Positions 16,871-26,648 are shown, counted from the first letter of the stretch. The stretch is 64,000 bases of DNA from Chitinophaga filiformis (GCF_900102545.1 NZ_FNBN01000007.1:243247-307246), one strand, 5' to 3'. Notes: generated from the sequence alone by a model not told the origin. A program made the numbers and translations.

Positions 16871-17755
16871 ATGAAAAACAACTCCCTCATTATCTTGCTT
16901 TATCTGGCCCTTGCCAGTTGTCAGAAGAACAATTCAGTATCCCCTGTCCTTACTGACGAAAACCACTTCTCTTTAGCTGTTGTTACTGCAGCTGCCAGTA
17001 GTGTAACAGTGAATACAGAATCAGCCCTCAAGTCGGCCGTTAGTACTGCGAAGGCTGGCGATATCATCACCATCAGCGGTACTATCAAACTTACCAGTAC
17101 TTTACAATTACTAAACAGCGGCACATCCAGCTCCAAGATCAATCTAACTGGCGGTGTGCTGGATTGTTCGGGCATATCATCCGGCTGGGGTGTAAAATGT
17201 AATGGAAGTTACTGGAACATTACAAACATGACTATTAAGAATGCTCCTGATTGCGGTCTTGTATTCCAGTATGGAGGTTATAATTATGTGTATAATGTTA
17301 CGACTTCCGGCAATCATGATTCCGGTTTACAGATCTACAATCAGTCGCATCACAACAACATCAGTTATTGCAATTCCAATGACAATTATGATACACAGAA
17401 CGGCGGTGAAAATGCGGATGGCTTTGCCTGCAAGCTATCAGCCGGACAAGGTAACAAATTTGATCACTGTAAGGCCAACCACAATTCAGATGATGGCTGG
17501 GACCTGTACGGACAACCTTATACAGTTACCATCACCAATTGTACAGCCACCAATAACGGCTATGGCGGCAATGGGGATGGCAATGGCTTCAAATTAGGTA
17601 GTTCCGGACAGAACGTGGCTCACACCGTTACAAACTGCACATCAAGTTATAATATGGCTTCTGGTTATGATGGAAACGGAAATACCGGTCATATTACTAC
17701 TACCGGAAGTACTGGTACTGGTAATGGAAAAACGCTGTTTTACAGGATATATTAA
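16871..17755 (+). CDS. PL9-like right-handed beta-helix pectate lyase, lipoprotein
   Basis: From the ATG at 16871 the protein has 294 residues and begins with a lipoprotein signal ('LLYLALASC', Cys about residue 17). The open frame extends 19 codons further up but without signal features. The mature part is a beta-helix of short repeats; 'ENADGFACKLSAGQGNKFDH' and 'NHNSDDGWDLYGQP' match the PL9 signature in which an Asp-rich calcium site and a Lys act in beta-elimination of polygalacturonate. It is therefore likely surface-bound and active on pectin. The lipobox Cys is followed by QKN, and a 28-bp palindrome lies upstream. Confidence 0.88.
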   Translation: MKNNSLIILLYLALASCQKNNSVSPVLTDENHFSLAVVTAAASSVTVNTESALKSAVSTAKAGDIITISGTIKLTSTLQLLNSGTSSSKINLTGGVLDCSGISSGWGVKCNGSYWNITNMTIKNAPDCGLVFQYGGYNYVYNVTTSGNHDSGLQIYNQSHHNNISYCNSNDNYDTQNGGENADGFACKLSAGQGNKFDHCKANHNSDDGWDLYGQPYTVTITNCTATNNGYGGNGDGNGFKLGSSGQNVAHTVTNCTSSYNMASGYDGNGNTGHITTTGSTGTGNGKTLFYRIY

Positions 17756-17760
17756 AACGT

Positions 17761-17794
17761 AGGGTGAATGGGCAAACAACTGCCCATTCACCCT
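17761..17794. terminator. Hairpin between convergent genes
   Basis: Perfect 14-bp arms (17761-17774, 17781-17794) with a 6-base loop lie between the lyase and the convergent Ysc84 gene. T tracts are weak on both sides, so it may act as a shared terminator or as a transcript-stabilising stem. Confidence 0.65.
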
Positions 17795-17825
17795 AAAATG
17801 TAAAGAGTTACAGCTGCTGCCTACC

Positions 17826-18365
17826 TTACTTCGCATTCGGCTGATAAGTAAACTTCTGTCCGCCAAGGGCTGCCTCAAGCATTAACCCACCTTTTTCCTG
17901 ACTAAACACCAGCACACCATCCCGGTATTTAACATTGGCTGCTGCACCTTCCTTGGCAGCAATCGCTGAAGCCTGTCCGGAGAATTCAAGTTTGTTATCC
18001 TTAAAGTGATCCAAAGCTGCTTTATCTTCAAAAAATACGACTTCCCTGTACGCCTGACCACCAAACTGGAAACCGGCGGTTACCTGTACCATTTTCGCGA
18101 GGCCGATAAATTTTCCTTTTTCATATACAGCACCTCTACCTGCGGCTCCGCCAACACCGGCAGCACCTTTACCTACATTAGGAAAAATAACATACCCGTA
18201 ACTGTGATCAAAAAGAGGATCCATAAGTTTGTCAGTCTTGACAAATTCAGCTTTCGCCTTTTTACTATCAGCAATGATCCTTTCTTTGTCCTGGCCTCTA
18301 ACCATCATCGGGAGTAATGATCCTGCTAACAGGATGACAGCAAGGCCCATAAGATACTTTTTCAT
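17826..18365 (-). CDS. Ysc84-family lipid-binding secreted protein
   Basis: The 179-residue protein has a signal peptide (MKKYLMGLAVILLAGSLLPM) and the Ysc84/SYLF domain: 'GYVIFPNVGKGAAGVGGAAG', 'GRGAVYEKGKFIG', 'AGFQFGGQAYREVVFF' and a C-terminal 'GVLVFSQEKGGLMLEAALGG'. The domain binds phosphoinositides in eukaryotes; bacterial copies are exported and their role is unclear. It stands alone between convergent and parallel neighbours. Confidence 0.88.
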   Translation of the reverse strand: MKKYLMGLAVILLAGSLLPMMVRGQDKERIIADSKKAKAEFVKTDKLMDPLFDHSYGYVIFPNVGKGAAGVGGAAGRGAVYEKGKFIGLAKMVQVTAGFQFGGQAYREVVFFEDKAALDHFKDNKLEFSGQASAIAAKEGAAANVKYRDGVLVFSQEKGGLMLEAALGGQKFTYQPNAK

Positions 18366-18663
18366 AGCAATACCTTTTGGTTAGAAAATGATGACCGGGC
18401 GCGGCAAATTCTCTTAAGTTACCGGCACGATCTGTACTTATACTGAATGGTAACAAGTAACATGCCATGGGAAGTTATCACGTCTGAAAGGACAAGCTAT
18501 CTATATCTTATACATGGAATTAATTTACATTTTTTGCTGGTAACGTTAATCTATTAAGCTGGGGTATTGTATGTTCCTTTCGCTGGCATCCTGAGGAGTC
18601 TGCTTAAATAATTTCGCAATATGGATACATCAATATCGCATCATTTTGGGGTATGATAATGTT

Positions 18664-19476
18664 TCAACAATTCACAGTAACCCTTAAATAAGTGGCGGGG
18701 ATTACGGTACTATTATCTGATCCGCTTTTATTCTCCCTGTTAAAAAGATCATTCAGCTCATTTTGTAATTCTTCTGATTTGCCATTCTTCTCTGCAGCTT
18801 CAAAAGCGTTCATCGTAGGCCCATAGAAATTTCTAAACACCGTAACAAACTCAGAAGGGGAATACGGTGCAATAAAAGTATAAGTATCCCTTTCAAAGGA
18901 TATATTCTCTTTCTCGATACCAGCATTACCAAAACGCTCAATCACGTTACTCTCTACGCCCCAGGTCATCGGACTGATGAAACCTTCCGGTTGAGGTGGT
19001 GTATACGCTGAACTGATCTTCAATATCTGGGCTACCAGTGTTGGATCGCCGGGTATCCAATTGCCCATCACTATTTTCCCACCTGGTTTTGTTACACGAA
19101 CCATTTCTTTCGCAACATCAAAAGGCTTAGGCGCAAACATGGCTCCGAAGATGCTAATCACCATGTCAAAGGTTTTGTCTTTTAACTCACTCAGATTGCC
19201 TGCATCCCCTTCCTGGAATGTGCAATTAGTAAGGCCCTCTTCTTTCGCCCGCCGGTTTCCGGCTTCTACAAGATTTCCTGCGATATCAACACCTGATACC
19301 TCAGCACCAAGCCTTGCCTCCGGCAATGCCGTAGTGCCATCGCCACAGCCCAGATCAAGTACTTTCATTCCTTTGGCAACCCCTATTTTCGACACCAGTT
19401 CCTCGCCGCTCTCACGCATGGTCTGAGCAATACGTGTAAAGTCTCCCTTTTCCCACAATGCTTTGTTTGGATTCAT
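18664..19476 (-). CDS. Class I SAM-dependent methyltransferase
   Basis: The 270-residue protein has the SAM-binding motif I 'VLDLGCGDGTTALPEARLG' (about residues 40-58), the acidic end of beta-2 'SGVDIAGN', motif II-like 'DKTFDMVISIFGAMFAPKPF' and the post-motif 'VTKPGGKIVMGNWIPG'. It belongs to the small-molecule (Methyltransf_25/UbiE-like) group and should methylate a metabolite in the cytoplasm. The substrate is unknown and neighbours give no hint. Confidence 0.88.
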   Translation of the reverse strand: MNPNKALWEKGDFTRIAQTMRESGEELVSKIGVAKGMKVLDLGCGDGTTALPEARLGAEVSGVDIAGNLVEAGNRRAKEEGLTNCTFQEGDAGNLSELKDKTFDMVISIFGAMFAPKPFDVAKEMVRVTKPGGKIVMGNWIPGDPTLVAQILKISSAYTPPQPEGFISPMTWGVESNVIERFGNAGIEKENISFERDTYTFIAPYSPSEFVTVFRNFYGPTMNAFEAAEKNGKSEELQNELNDLFNRENKSGSDNSTVIPATYLRVTVNC

Positions 19477-19963
19477 ACTGTTTTATTTTAAATGATCAAA
19501 AATTGTAATTCCCCTTTTTGGGACAGGCAGTCGGACAGGCATCCGGAAACATCCGCTGGTAACAAAGTAACAAAAGCCAGCCGCGACTGGTTCAACACTC
19601 CTGTCAGATTTTCTCCTATTGTTTAATTTATCTTGTAACGTCTTTATGGATAATATATAATTACAGGGGGTGTGAACTGATAACTGGCATTGAACATGAA
19701 CATTGGTCTAATTTCAATGGATATTAATAGCTTCATGTGGATGATTTGCAAATGCAGCTAATGCATAACAAACAGCATAATTCTGCTGCAGAAATAGTGA
19801 TTTTGGGCTACTCAGAACACCTGTCAACAGCCACAATCTATGGTCAATACAGGTAGAAACTTTATTTCACATTAGCAAATGTTTAGCATCGATTCCTGTC
19901 CTAAAAACACTTATATTCGTTATGATAATTTTTTAACCCAGACACAAAAAAGAACCATTATCT
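19477..19963. other. Non-coding region between divergent genes
   Basis: This 487-bp stretch separates the methyltransferase from a small secreted-protein gene. A minus-strand TTACTTTG (19563-19570) may be a -7 element for the methyltransferase. GGACAGGCA occurs twice near 19525. No convincing ORF, hairpin or RNA gene was seen in the rest. Confidence 0.5.
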
Positions 19964-20359
19964 ATGAAGAAATTGTTCCCTATCGCATTAATGTTATGCG
20001 CATTCTTTTCCTTATCCAGTTTTGCTCCTGTACGCTCTGATGCCCCTGTGATCAAAAAGAGTGCACGTACGTACTCCTTTCCAATCACCGGCACTACTGA
20101 TGGTACACCGGGAGCCGGCCAGCCAGCGGGTACCATTGCATACGAAGTAAATGGCAGTGGAACCATCCCGTCTTCTATCACATTCAGAACATTGTCCGGT
20201 ACTTCGCTGGGAACTTATCCTTTTAGCCTGAGTTCTCCGAACAACTACCTCGCAGGAGGTCTGGCTATGAAAGCACAAACATCCATTTCAGGTGTGTATT
20301 TTCATATCAGCAACGCTTGCGGTGCCGGATATTGCTTAGAGTTCATTGGTGGAGTTTGA
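19964..20359 (+). CDS. Hypothetical small secreted protein
   Basis: The 131-residue protein starts with a clear signal peptide (MKKLFPIALMLCAFFSLSSF) and then has about 105 residues rich in Gly, Ser, Thr and Pro, probably beta-structured. Two Cys ('NACGAGYCLEF') near the C-terminus could form a disulfide. I do not recognise the family. It stands alone with its own strong terminator. Confidence 0.7.
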   Translation: MKKLFPIALMLCAFFSLSSFAPVRSDAPVIKKSARTYSFPITGTTDGTPGAGQPAGTIAYEVNGSGTIPSSITFRTLSGTSLGTYPFSLSSPNNYLAGGLAMKAQTSISGVYFHISNACGAGYCLEFIGGV

Positions 20360-20400
20360 TGATTTGATACCCATTCTGATCCTACAAGTTTTTCAAAATA

Positions 20401-20435
20401 AAAAGACCTTCCCGGTACGTCGGGAAGGTCTTTTT
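20401..20435 (+). terminator. Intrinsic terminator
   Basis: A perfect 14-bp stem (20401-20414 with 20421-20434) contains CCTTCCCG/CGGGAAGG and ends in T5. It closes the transcript of the gene at 19964-20359; the A-rich left arm makes it symmetrical. Confidence 0.88.
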
Positions 20436-20691
20436 ACCTTCTTCACATCTACCTGTTTCAATTCACTGCACGCAAAAACTATTCTAATGATCCAGCGGCA
20501 CTAAATCATAGTAACAACACTCAGGTACGAACCCTCTTAAAGACTAAATTCATTGTATATCAACTTTTCATTCCACCTCCTGAGCAACATCAGTCGCTCA
20601 AATCCTCAGAATCAGTATTTACCCTGCTCTCCATCACCTTTTTCATACTGCATCTGCTCTAGGTTTGCATCAACAAGAAACCAATGTCATT

Positions 20692-21327
20692 ATGAAAAAG
20701 TTACTATTATTCAATGTTCTATGCTGCCTCAGTTTATTAGGATTTGCCCAACAGAAGGGAGAATGGCGTGCACGCCTGAGAGCCACTGCTGTAATTCCAG
20801 ACGCCAGTGCTAACATCAGTACAATAGGCGGCAGTGCTGATATCTCCAATACTGTGATCCCTGAACTGGACTTTACCTATTTCCTTTTTAACCGTGTATC
20901 TGCAAACCTCATCCTCGGAACTACCAGGCATAAGGTAAGGGCTACGGGCACCACTCTTGGCGATGTAGATCTGGGAAAAGTATGGCTGCTTCCTCCTACC
21001 CTGACTTTCCTGTATCATCAGCCTGTTGCGAAAGGAATACTGCCTTATATTGGCGCAGGCGTTAACTACACCATATTCTATGGTATCAAAGAAGGTCCCG
21101 CTATTGCGGATATCTCCTATAAGAACAAATTCGGCTTTGCTACCCAACTAGGGCTTGATATAGATATCAGTAAAAAATGGTTCATCAACATAGACGCAAA
21201 GAAGATCTGGCTGAAAACAGAGAATACGGCCACCACAGTTCCTGAAGTAGCAGGAGGCGCAACCGTATATGCCGATACAAAGATCAATCCCTGGCTATTA
21301 AGTGTAGGTGTGGGATTGAAGTTTTGA
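20692..21327 (+). CDS. OmpW-family outer membrane protein
   Basis: From the ATG at 20692 the protein has 211 residues with signal peptide 'LLLFNVLCCLSLLGFAQ'. The mature part fits OmpW, an eight-stranded barrel for small hydrophobic molecules: 'WRARLRATAVIPDAS', 'NTVIPELDFTYFLFNRVSAN', 'VWLLPPTLTFLYH', 'GILPYIGAGVNYTIFYG', and the terminal 'INPWLLSVGVGLKF' with a C-terminal Phe. The frame opens nine codons earlier at 20665, but the secretion signal fixes the start. Confidence 0.92.
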   Translation: MKKLLLFNVLCCLSLLGFAQQKGEWRARLRATAVIPDASANISTIGGSADISNTVIPELDFTYFLFNRVSANLILGTTRHKVRATGTTLGDVDLGKVWLLPPTLTFLYHQPVAKGILPYIGAGVNYTIFYGIKEGPAIADISYKNKFGFATQLGLDIDISKKWFINIDAKKIWLKTENTATTVPEVAGGATVYADTKINPWLLSVGVGLKF

Positions 21328-21360
21328 GAGCGGTACATAAAAGACCGGCATATATAAAGA

Positions 21361-21389
21361 GAGCTGCCCTTAAGAGCAGCTCCTTTTTT
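21361..21389 (+). terminator. Intrinsic terminator after the OmpW gene
   Basis: GAGCTGC/GCAGCTC stem (21361-21367, 21376-21382) with an 8-base loop and T6 tail (21384-21389). Confidence 0.85.
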
Positions 21390-21432
21390 ATGTTTGTTCT
21401 TAAAAGTTTCATACCTGCATCGATGCAACTTC

Positions 21433-22668
21433 TTAATACTTCGCATCGGCTTTTAAATGGATATTCTTCTTTTCAGTTTGCTTCTGGATGCTCTTATATA
21501 TCCTGTTTGTAAAAGAGCTATCTACTTCTGCTGATTTACGGCTCTTAAGATCCTTTTCTATGAACTCCTGCCGCTGTTTAGTAAATCTGATCAACTCCCT
21601 GTTTAAACTATCCCTCTCCATAATCTTTTGTTCAACGAATACCTTCCTCTGAGCAGCAGTCATATTTTTCATTACATCAGGCAATTCTTCTTCCTTGATA
21701 GTCTCAAGGTTCACTGACTTATCCCTATAGCTCTCCAGCAATTCCTGCTGACCATAATAGGCGGCCTTACCCGCTTTCGTCGAATTATACTCTGCCCGTT
21801 GCGCCTTCACATTTGCCTTGGCAGCACCAGTGATCATCTTACTATTGGCAACTTTTTTAAAGGAAGCAGACTTTTCACTTGCATCGCCGTAATAGATCCT
21901 TGTATCATCCAGCTTGTCTGATAAATCAGCTATTGCTGCATCATAAGGCGTATTTACGGCTATATCATTGGCGTCCATCCCAACCTGAGCATAACTGCCC
22001 TGGTTACATAATGCAATCTCCCTCCATATACGCGCCGCTTTGCTGTCATTCCCCATCAGAATCGTATTTAATACAATATCTTTCTGCTTAGCCAATCCAC
22101 AGCTCACCGGATATTTTATATCGTCCTGGTAATCCATATGCGGAGGGCGGTCCCCTACCAGGAATACGGTTTTATATGTATTGTAAGAAGTATCCCAGCT
22201 GAATTTTGTCACGGCCTCATATAAGGCCTGGTTAACACTTTCCGGCTCATCTCCCCCACCTTCTGCGGCTATCTGCATCAGTTTTCCGTATACATCGTCG
22301 ATATCGCTCGATAAAGCAACTTTCCTGGTTACAAACACATCTCCTTTGTCCCGGTAAAACAGTAATCCTATTTCAATTACCGGGGCCGGATCTGCCTGCG
22401 CAAGGCTTCCTGCAATGGACCATATCTTTTCTTTTGCTGCGCCTATAAGACCGCTCATACTACCGGTAGCGTCTAAAGCAAATACAATCTGGATTCTCGA
22501 CTGAGCAGGATTCGGTTTTTCCGGAGTTTTGTTCAAAACAGTATCCGGCCGTATTGTCAAAGGTCGCGGTTCTTCGATGCTGTCCTTTGTTGTAAGAGGA
22601 TATAAATAACTGATAAACAATGAGGCTCCAACAATAGTCAGAATAGGAAAGAGAATTTTTTGGCTCAT
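21433..22668 (-). CDS. VWA-domain protein with N-terminal membrane anchor
   Basis: The 411-residue protein has one N-terminal membrane helix ('ILFPILTIVGASLFISYLY'), a Pro-rich linker, then a von Willebrand A domain (about residues 55-250) with the MIDAS start 'VFALDATGSMSGLIG' and 'EGGGDEPESVNQAL'. The last 160 residues are charged and helical ('SYRDKSVNLETIKEEELPD', 'LIRFTKQRQEFIEKDLKSR'). VWA domains bind partner proteins through a metal ion. The role of this one in the periplasm is unknown. Confidence 0.88.
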   Translation of the reverse strand: MSQKILFPILTIVGASLFISYLYPLTTKDSIEEPRPLTIRPDTVLNKTPEKPNPAQSRIQIVFALDATGSMSGLIGAAKEKIWSIAGSLAQADPAPVIEIGLLFYRDKGDVFVTRKVALSSDIDDVYGKLMQIAAEGGGDEPESVNQALYEAVTKFSWDTSYNTYKTVFLVGDRPPHMDYQDDIKYPVSCGLAKQKDIVLNTILMGNDSKAARIWREIALCNQGSYAQVGMDANDIAVNTPYDAAIADLSDKLDDTRIYYGDASEKSASFKKVANSKMITGAAKANVKAQRAEYNSTKAGKAAYYGQQELLESYRDKSVNLETIKEEELPDVMKNMTAAQRKVFVEQKIMERDSLNRELIRFTKQRQEFIEKDLKSRKSAEVDSSFTNRIYKSIQKQTEKKNIHLKADAKY

Positions 22669-22756
22669 GGGTGATTGATTTAGGTGATACCCTACAGGAT
22701 TCTTCCAAAATCAGATTTCCATAAGTACATTTGTTAAGAATATCATAAAAGACGTT

Positions 22757-23056
22757 ATGCCAACTTTCGCCCCACGGTCAGAACCAATCAAAAAACGGGA
22801 ACAGGTAACTCAAAGAGAGAAAGAATTGGTTCTTGCCTTAAAGAATCAACTACCGGTTAACAAACTGGAAAAACTTGCTGAGAAATACCGGCAGGCTCAA
22901 TTAAGCTTTTTAAAAGCTCAACTGCATGTTATCCGGGAACAGGAATTACAGAAAAGAAAAACGACCATGAAACAGGCCAACATTGAACAGGAGATTTTGA
23001 CTTGTTCGAACAAATCAGTAGCTGAATTAATTAATGAGGCCCAAAAACTGCATTAA
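22757..23056 (+). CDS. Hypothetical small charged helical protein
   Basis: The 99-residue protein is highly charged and mostly helical, with a predicted coiled coil from about residue 10 to 75 ('EKLAEKYRQAQLSFLKAQLH') and no signal or membrane segment. I do not recognise the family. It is divergent from the VWA gene, 88 bases away, and convergent with the DUF1080 gene, whose stop is 12 bases off. Confidence 0.62.
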   Translation: MPTFAPRSEPIKKREQVTQREKELVLALKNQLPVNKLEKLAEKYRQAQLSFLKAQLHVIREQELQKRKTTMKQANIEQEILTCSNKSVAELINEAQKLH

Positions 23057-23067
23057 ATTATATCTAT

Positions 23068-23877
23068 CTAGAGTTCAATCCCTTCCTTCCGGAACAGCCA
23101 CTCCAGGTTCATAATCCTGATATTCCTGAAATCAATCGGCTGCCCCTCGCTCTGCAATGCAATAAATCCTGAATTCAGCAACTTCCCGTCCTGCTTCTGT
23201 TTAGGATCATACCTGTTTACTACCGGACCGCCAATCTGCGGTTTGGAATATCGTAATACCGTATCACCATTGATGATATGCGTGATCAGCGAATCGCCCA
23301 GCACGATCAGTTCCGCTTGTATCCATTCGTCTTTATCATAGGTTTTAGAACTGGAGTTAATACAATGCCGGGTATCCAGTTTTCCTTCGTAAACGATATG
23401 TGTACCGGGAGAACACATATTCCCGGTTGGTCTTGGTTGCCCATCTCCCAGGCCTGCCAGTAACTGCATTTCAATAGAAATAGGCCAATCCTGCTCTTTC
23501 GGCATCGTACGAGGGTCTTGTGAATGATACATCACCCCGCTGTTAAGTATGGTGTAAGAAGGGGCGGTTTTAACCCATTCTCCTGTAAAGCGGTACTCGA
23601 ATTTGAGATGATAATAAGAGAAAGGTGCTTTATAGTACAGATGCCCAAATTGCTCATTAAAATTGCCGTATTGGTCATAACGCACCTGGATAGTACTATC
23701 CTGCACCCGGAAGGTATTGCCGAAATTATCCCCGGTTTCATGATGGTGGATCTTCACGATCCAGTCATTAATATCCTTACCATTAAATAGCGGCGTCCAT
23801 TGCTCCTGCGCCCGGGCAGCATATTGAAAGATAACAGCAGGCAGCAGAAAGGTTAGTATTCGTAGTTTGTTTATCAT
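23068..23877 (-). CDS. DUF1080 (3-keto-disaccharide hydrolase-like) secreted protein
   Basis: The 269-residue protein has a signal peptide ('ILTFLLPAVIFQYAARAQ') and one DUF1080 jelly-roll: 'WTPLFNGKDINDWIVKIHHH' at the start, 'YHLKFEYRFTGEW', 'NSGVMYHSQDP', 'WPISIEMQLLAGLGDG', and the end 'LNSGFIALQSEGQPIDFRNI'. Family members hydrolyse 3-keto-glycosides or serve as laminin-G-like glycan-binding folds. It stands alone and is exported. Confidence 0.9.
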   Translation of the reverse strand: MINKLRILTFLLPAVIFQYAARAQEQWTPLFNGKDINDWIVKIHHHETGDNFGNTFRVQDSTIQVRYDQYGNFNEQFGHLYYKAPFSYYHLKFEYRFTGEWVKTAPSYTILNSGVMYHSQDPRTMPKEQDWPISIEMQLLAGLGDGQPRPTGNMCSPGTHIVYEGKLDTRHCINSSSKTYDKDEWIQAELIVLGDSLITHIINGDTVLRYSKPQIGGPVVNRYDPKQKQDGKLLNSGFIALQSEGQPIDFRNIRIMNLEWLFRKEGIEL

Positions 23878-23998
23878 AACGGTTAATAAGTGGTAAGCTT
23901 AAATATAGTCAGAAATTATTTCTTTTTCATTTCCGTTTACTGGTGAACCCCGCCTCCTATTTCTTGTTATAGATTAATATTCCGGCTGGGATTACTGT

Positions 23999-24006
23999 CA
24001 ACTTTG
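23999..24006 (+). promoter_or_regulatory. Possible -7 element (CAACTTTG)
   Basis: CAACTTTG occurs 64 bases before the start of the NmrA-like gene, the same octamer as before the SDR and quinone oxidoreductase genes. Confidence 0.35.
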
Positions 24007-24069
24007 TCATTCATTAATTAAAACGTACACATTTTCTTAACCGGTCCCCAAACCGCAAAACACATCATC

Positions 24070-24831
24070 ATGAAAGCAGTAGTAATAGGAGGCACCGGCC
24101 TCATTGGTAGAAAACTTGTTGAAATATTAAGCGAACGCGGCCACCAGGTAAATGCGGCCTCTCCGTCTTCAGGAGTTAACGCTGTTACAGGTGAAGGCTT
24201 AGACGAAGCATTTGACGGAACAGATGTTGTAATAGATGTTTCAAACTCTCCCTCTTTTGAAGATAATGCTGTTCTTAACTTCTTTCAGACCTCGCAGAAA
24301 AATATTGCCGCAGCGGAAATTGCGGCAGGTGTAAAACATCACGTGGCCCTTTCTATCATTGGTACTGACCGCCTGCCGGATAACGGTTATTTCCGGGCAA
24401 AAGTAGCCCAGGAAAAACTGATCCGGGATTCCGGGATACCTTATACTATTGTACACGCTACCCAGTTCATGGAGTTTGCAGGTGGAATTGCCGACTTCTC
24501 CACAAAAGAAGGTAATGTTTACCTGTCTACCGGCGCCATCCAGCCAATTGCTGCAGCGGAAGTATCCGAGGCACTAGCGGATGCGGCGGAAGCTGCGCCT
24601 GTGAATGCCGACACCGAAGTTGCAGGACCTGAGCGTTTTAGTATGGCCGAATTTGTAGGTCAATACCTTGCAGCCATGGGAGATAAGCGGAAAGTGATTC
24701 CTGATCCGCAAGCGCCTTATTTCGGAAGTGTAATAGATGCCAGATCCCTGGTTCCGCTGGGAGAAGTCCGCCTGGGGAAAATTACCCTGAAACAATGGCT
24801 GGACAAACAGGCCCACCAGGTGGCAGGCTGA
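24070..24831 (+). CDS. NmrA-like atypical SDR, NAD(P)-binding
   Basis: The 253-residue protein starts with the Rossmann loop 'VIGGTGLIGRKLVEIL' and has 'VVIDVSNSPSFEDNAV', 'HHVALSIIGTDRLPDNGYFR' and 'YTIVHATQFMEF', typical of NmrA/YesF-like sugar-nucleotide-epimerase relatives that act as NADPH-dependent quinone or isoflavone-type reductases or as redox sensors. No catalytic YxxxK is clearly in place. It is followed after 53 bases by an amylase in the same direction, probably by chance. Confidence 0.9.
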   Translation: MKAVVIGGTGLIGRKLVEILSERGHQVNAASPSSGVNAVTGEGLDEAFDGTDVVIDVSNSPSFEDNAVLNFFQTSQKNIAAAEIAAGVKHHVALSIIGTDRLPDNGYFRAKVAQEKLIRDSGIPYTIVHATQFMEFAGGIADFSTKEGNVYLSTGAIQPIAAAEVSEALADAAEAAPVNADTEVAGPERFSMAEFVGQYLAAMGDKRKVIPDPQAPYFGSVIDARSLVPLGEVRLGKITLKQWLDKQAHQVAG

Positions 24832-24884
24832 TAAAGGCGCTGACTTTGTAGCTGCTGATTTGTTTACTGTACAATACACATCAA

Positions 24885-26648
24885 ATGCCCCGCTCATTAG
24901 AAGACCCCATCATGCAGGACGTGTTGAATGCACAACAGTCTACCATACTCACTTCATCAGGAAGCGCTATTCCTTATCCGTTCCCATCGCCTGCAGACTG
25001 GCGAGACCACTGGATCTATTTTTTACTGGTAGACCGGTTCAACAATCCTGTCCGCCCGCCATCTCCCAACGTGTATCCCTGCTCTGAATACCAGGGCGGC
25101 AAGTTTTCTGGCATCAAACAACAGCTGCCCTACCTTAGAAAGCTGGGAGTGGGCGCCATATGGCTTTCGCCGGTGCTGATGAATCCCCAGTGGTTCCATA
25201 ACTATTGGGGAGGCTATGGAACGCTTGATTTCCTGCGTATAGAGCCTCGTTTTTGTGATGATCCTGATGCTGCATTAAAGGATCCTGCCGCCGCCGATGC
25301 TGAATTCCGCAGCCTGGTAGATGAGATCCATGCCCATGGCATGTATGTGATCCTGGATATTGTACTCAACCATACCGGTGATGTATTTAACTATGAAGGC
25401 ATGCGTGATGAAGCCCCATGGAACGACGCCAGAGAATATACCATCTACTGGCGTGACGGACAAGGCCAGGCAAAGGGTGAATGGACAGATATTGATAATA
25501 TTCCAAACCCTCCCGGCAATGGTGTTATCTGGCCGGAACAATTGCAACAGAACGACTTCTTCCGGCGGCGAGGGAACGATGGTTTCCGCGGCGATTTTTC
25601 CCGTATGAAAGAACTGGTCACCGAGTACCTCATTCCGGGTACGAGCATCTACCCTGTGCGTAATCACCTGATTAAAGCCTATCAATACCTGATGGCCAGG
25701 TTTGACCTCGACGGTTACCGCATCGATACCCTGCAATACGTAGAAGCCGATTTTGCCCGCGTGTTTGGCAATGCCATGCGCGAGTTTGCTTTGTCTATCG
25801 GCAAAAAGAATTTCTTCACCTTTGGTGAAGTGTGGCAGGACGATGACGAGGCAAGGATTGCCGAATTCATTGGCCGCAATACCGAAAAAGATGAAGAATT
25901 TATTGGTGTGGACGCGGCGATAGACTTCCCTATGCGCAAACGCCTGGTAGATGTTTGCAAAGGTTTTTCAGCTCCCAAAGAACTTGCTGACCACTTTGAT
26001 TACCGGCTCAGGATACTCCGGCAGATAGTAAGCTCGCACGGTGATGCAGGTAAAAACTATGTCACCTTCCTCGACAACCACGATCTCGACCGCCGCTTTC
26101 ACAATAAGCAATTCCCCGGACAGACAAAACTGGCGCTAACCTGTCTATTGTGTATGCAGGGCGTTCCCTGTATATACTATGGTACCGAGCAGGGACTTGA
26201 CGGTGCCGGCAACATGCGCGAGTACGCCAGAGAAGCCTTATGGGGACAAACAAATGCCTTTAACGACAAGGAAGACCTATACAAGTTCATCGCTGAATTA
26301 AGCGCCTTACGTGCTGCCGTACCGGCATTACGATATGGCCGACAATATTTCCGTCCCATCAGTGGTGATGGTGTCAATTTTGGTCATTCTCCCTATAAAG
26401 GCGGTGCTATTGCTTTTTCCCGCATATTAAACGACAAAGAGGTGTTGATCCTGGCAAATACCGATACCGAAGGAGATGTACTGATAGATGTAGTGGTAGA
26501 TAGAAATCTTCATCCGGAAGGTAGCGAATGGGAAGTGCTGTTTCCTTTGGCAAGGCGGGGAACACTGCCCGCATATAGCAGGTCACAGGGTGTTTTCAGA
26601 ACGATACAGGTGCATCTGTTACCAATGGAGTTTTTAATTCTCAGCTGA
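24885..26648 (+). CDS. GH13-family alpha-amylase
   Basis: The 587-residue protein has no signal peptide and a complete GH13 barrel: region I 'DIVLNHTGD', region II 'DLDGYRIDTLQYV' with the nucleophile Asp near residue 281, region III 'FFTFGEVWQDD' with the acid/base Glu near 315, and region IV 'TFLDNHDLDRRF'. An all-beta C-terminal domain follows from about residue 490. It should cleave alpha-glucans such as maltodextrins in the cytoplasm. A second in-frame Met at 24912 is an alternative start. No maltose-type cluster surrounds it. Confidence 0.92.
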   Translation: MPRSLEDPIMQDVLNAQQSTILTSSGSAIPYPFPSPADWRDHWIYFLLVDRFNNPVRPPSPNVYPCSEYQGGKFSGIKQQLPYLRKLGVGAIWLSPVLMNPQWFHNYWGGYGTLDFLRIEPRFCDDPDAALKDPAAADAEFRSLVDEIHAHGMYVILDIVLNHTGDVFNYEGMRDEAPWNDAREYTIYWRDGQGQAKGEWTDIDNIPNPPGNGVIWPEQLQQNDFFRRRGNDGFRGDFSRMKELVTEYLIPGTSIYPVRNHLIKAYQYLMARFDLDGYRIDTLQYVEADFARVFGNAMREFALSIGKKNFFTFGEVWQDDDEARIAEFIGRNTEKDEEFIGVDAAIDFPMRKRLVDVCKGFSAPKELADHFDYRLRILRQIVSSHGDAGKNYVTFLDNHDLDRRFHNKQFPGQTKLALTCLLCMQGVPCIYYGTEQGLDGAGNMREYAREALWGQTNAFNDKEDLYKFIAELSALRAAVPALRYGRQYFRPISGDGVNFGHSPYKGGAIAFSRILNDKEVLILANTDTEGDVLIDVVVDRNLHPEGSEWEVLFPLARRGTLPAYSRSQGVFRTIQVHLLPMEFLILS

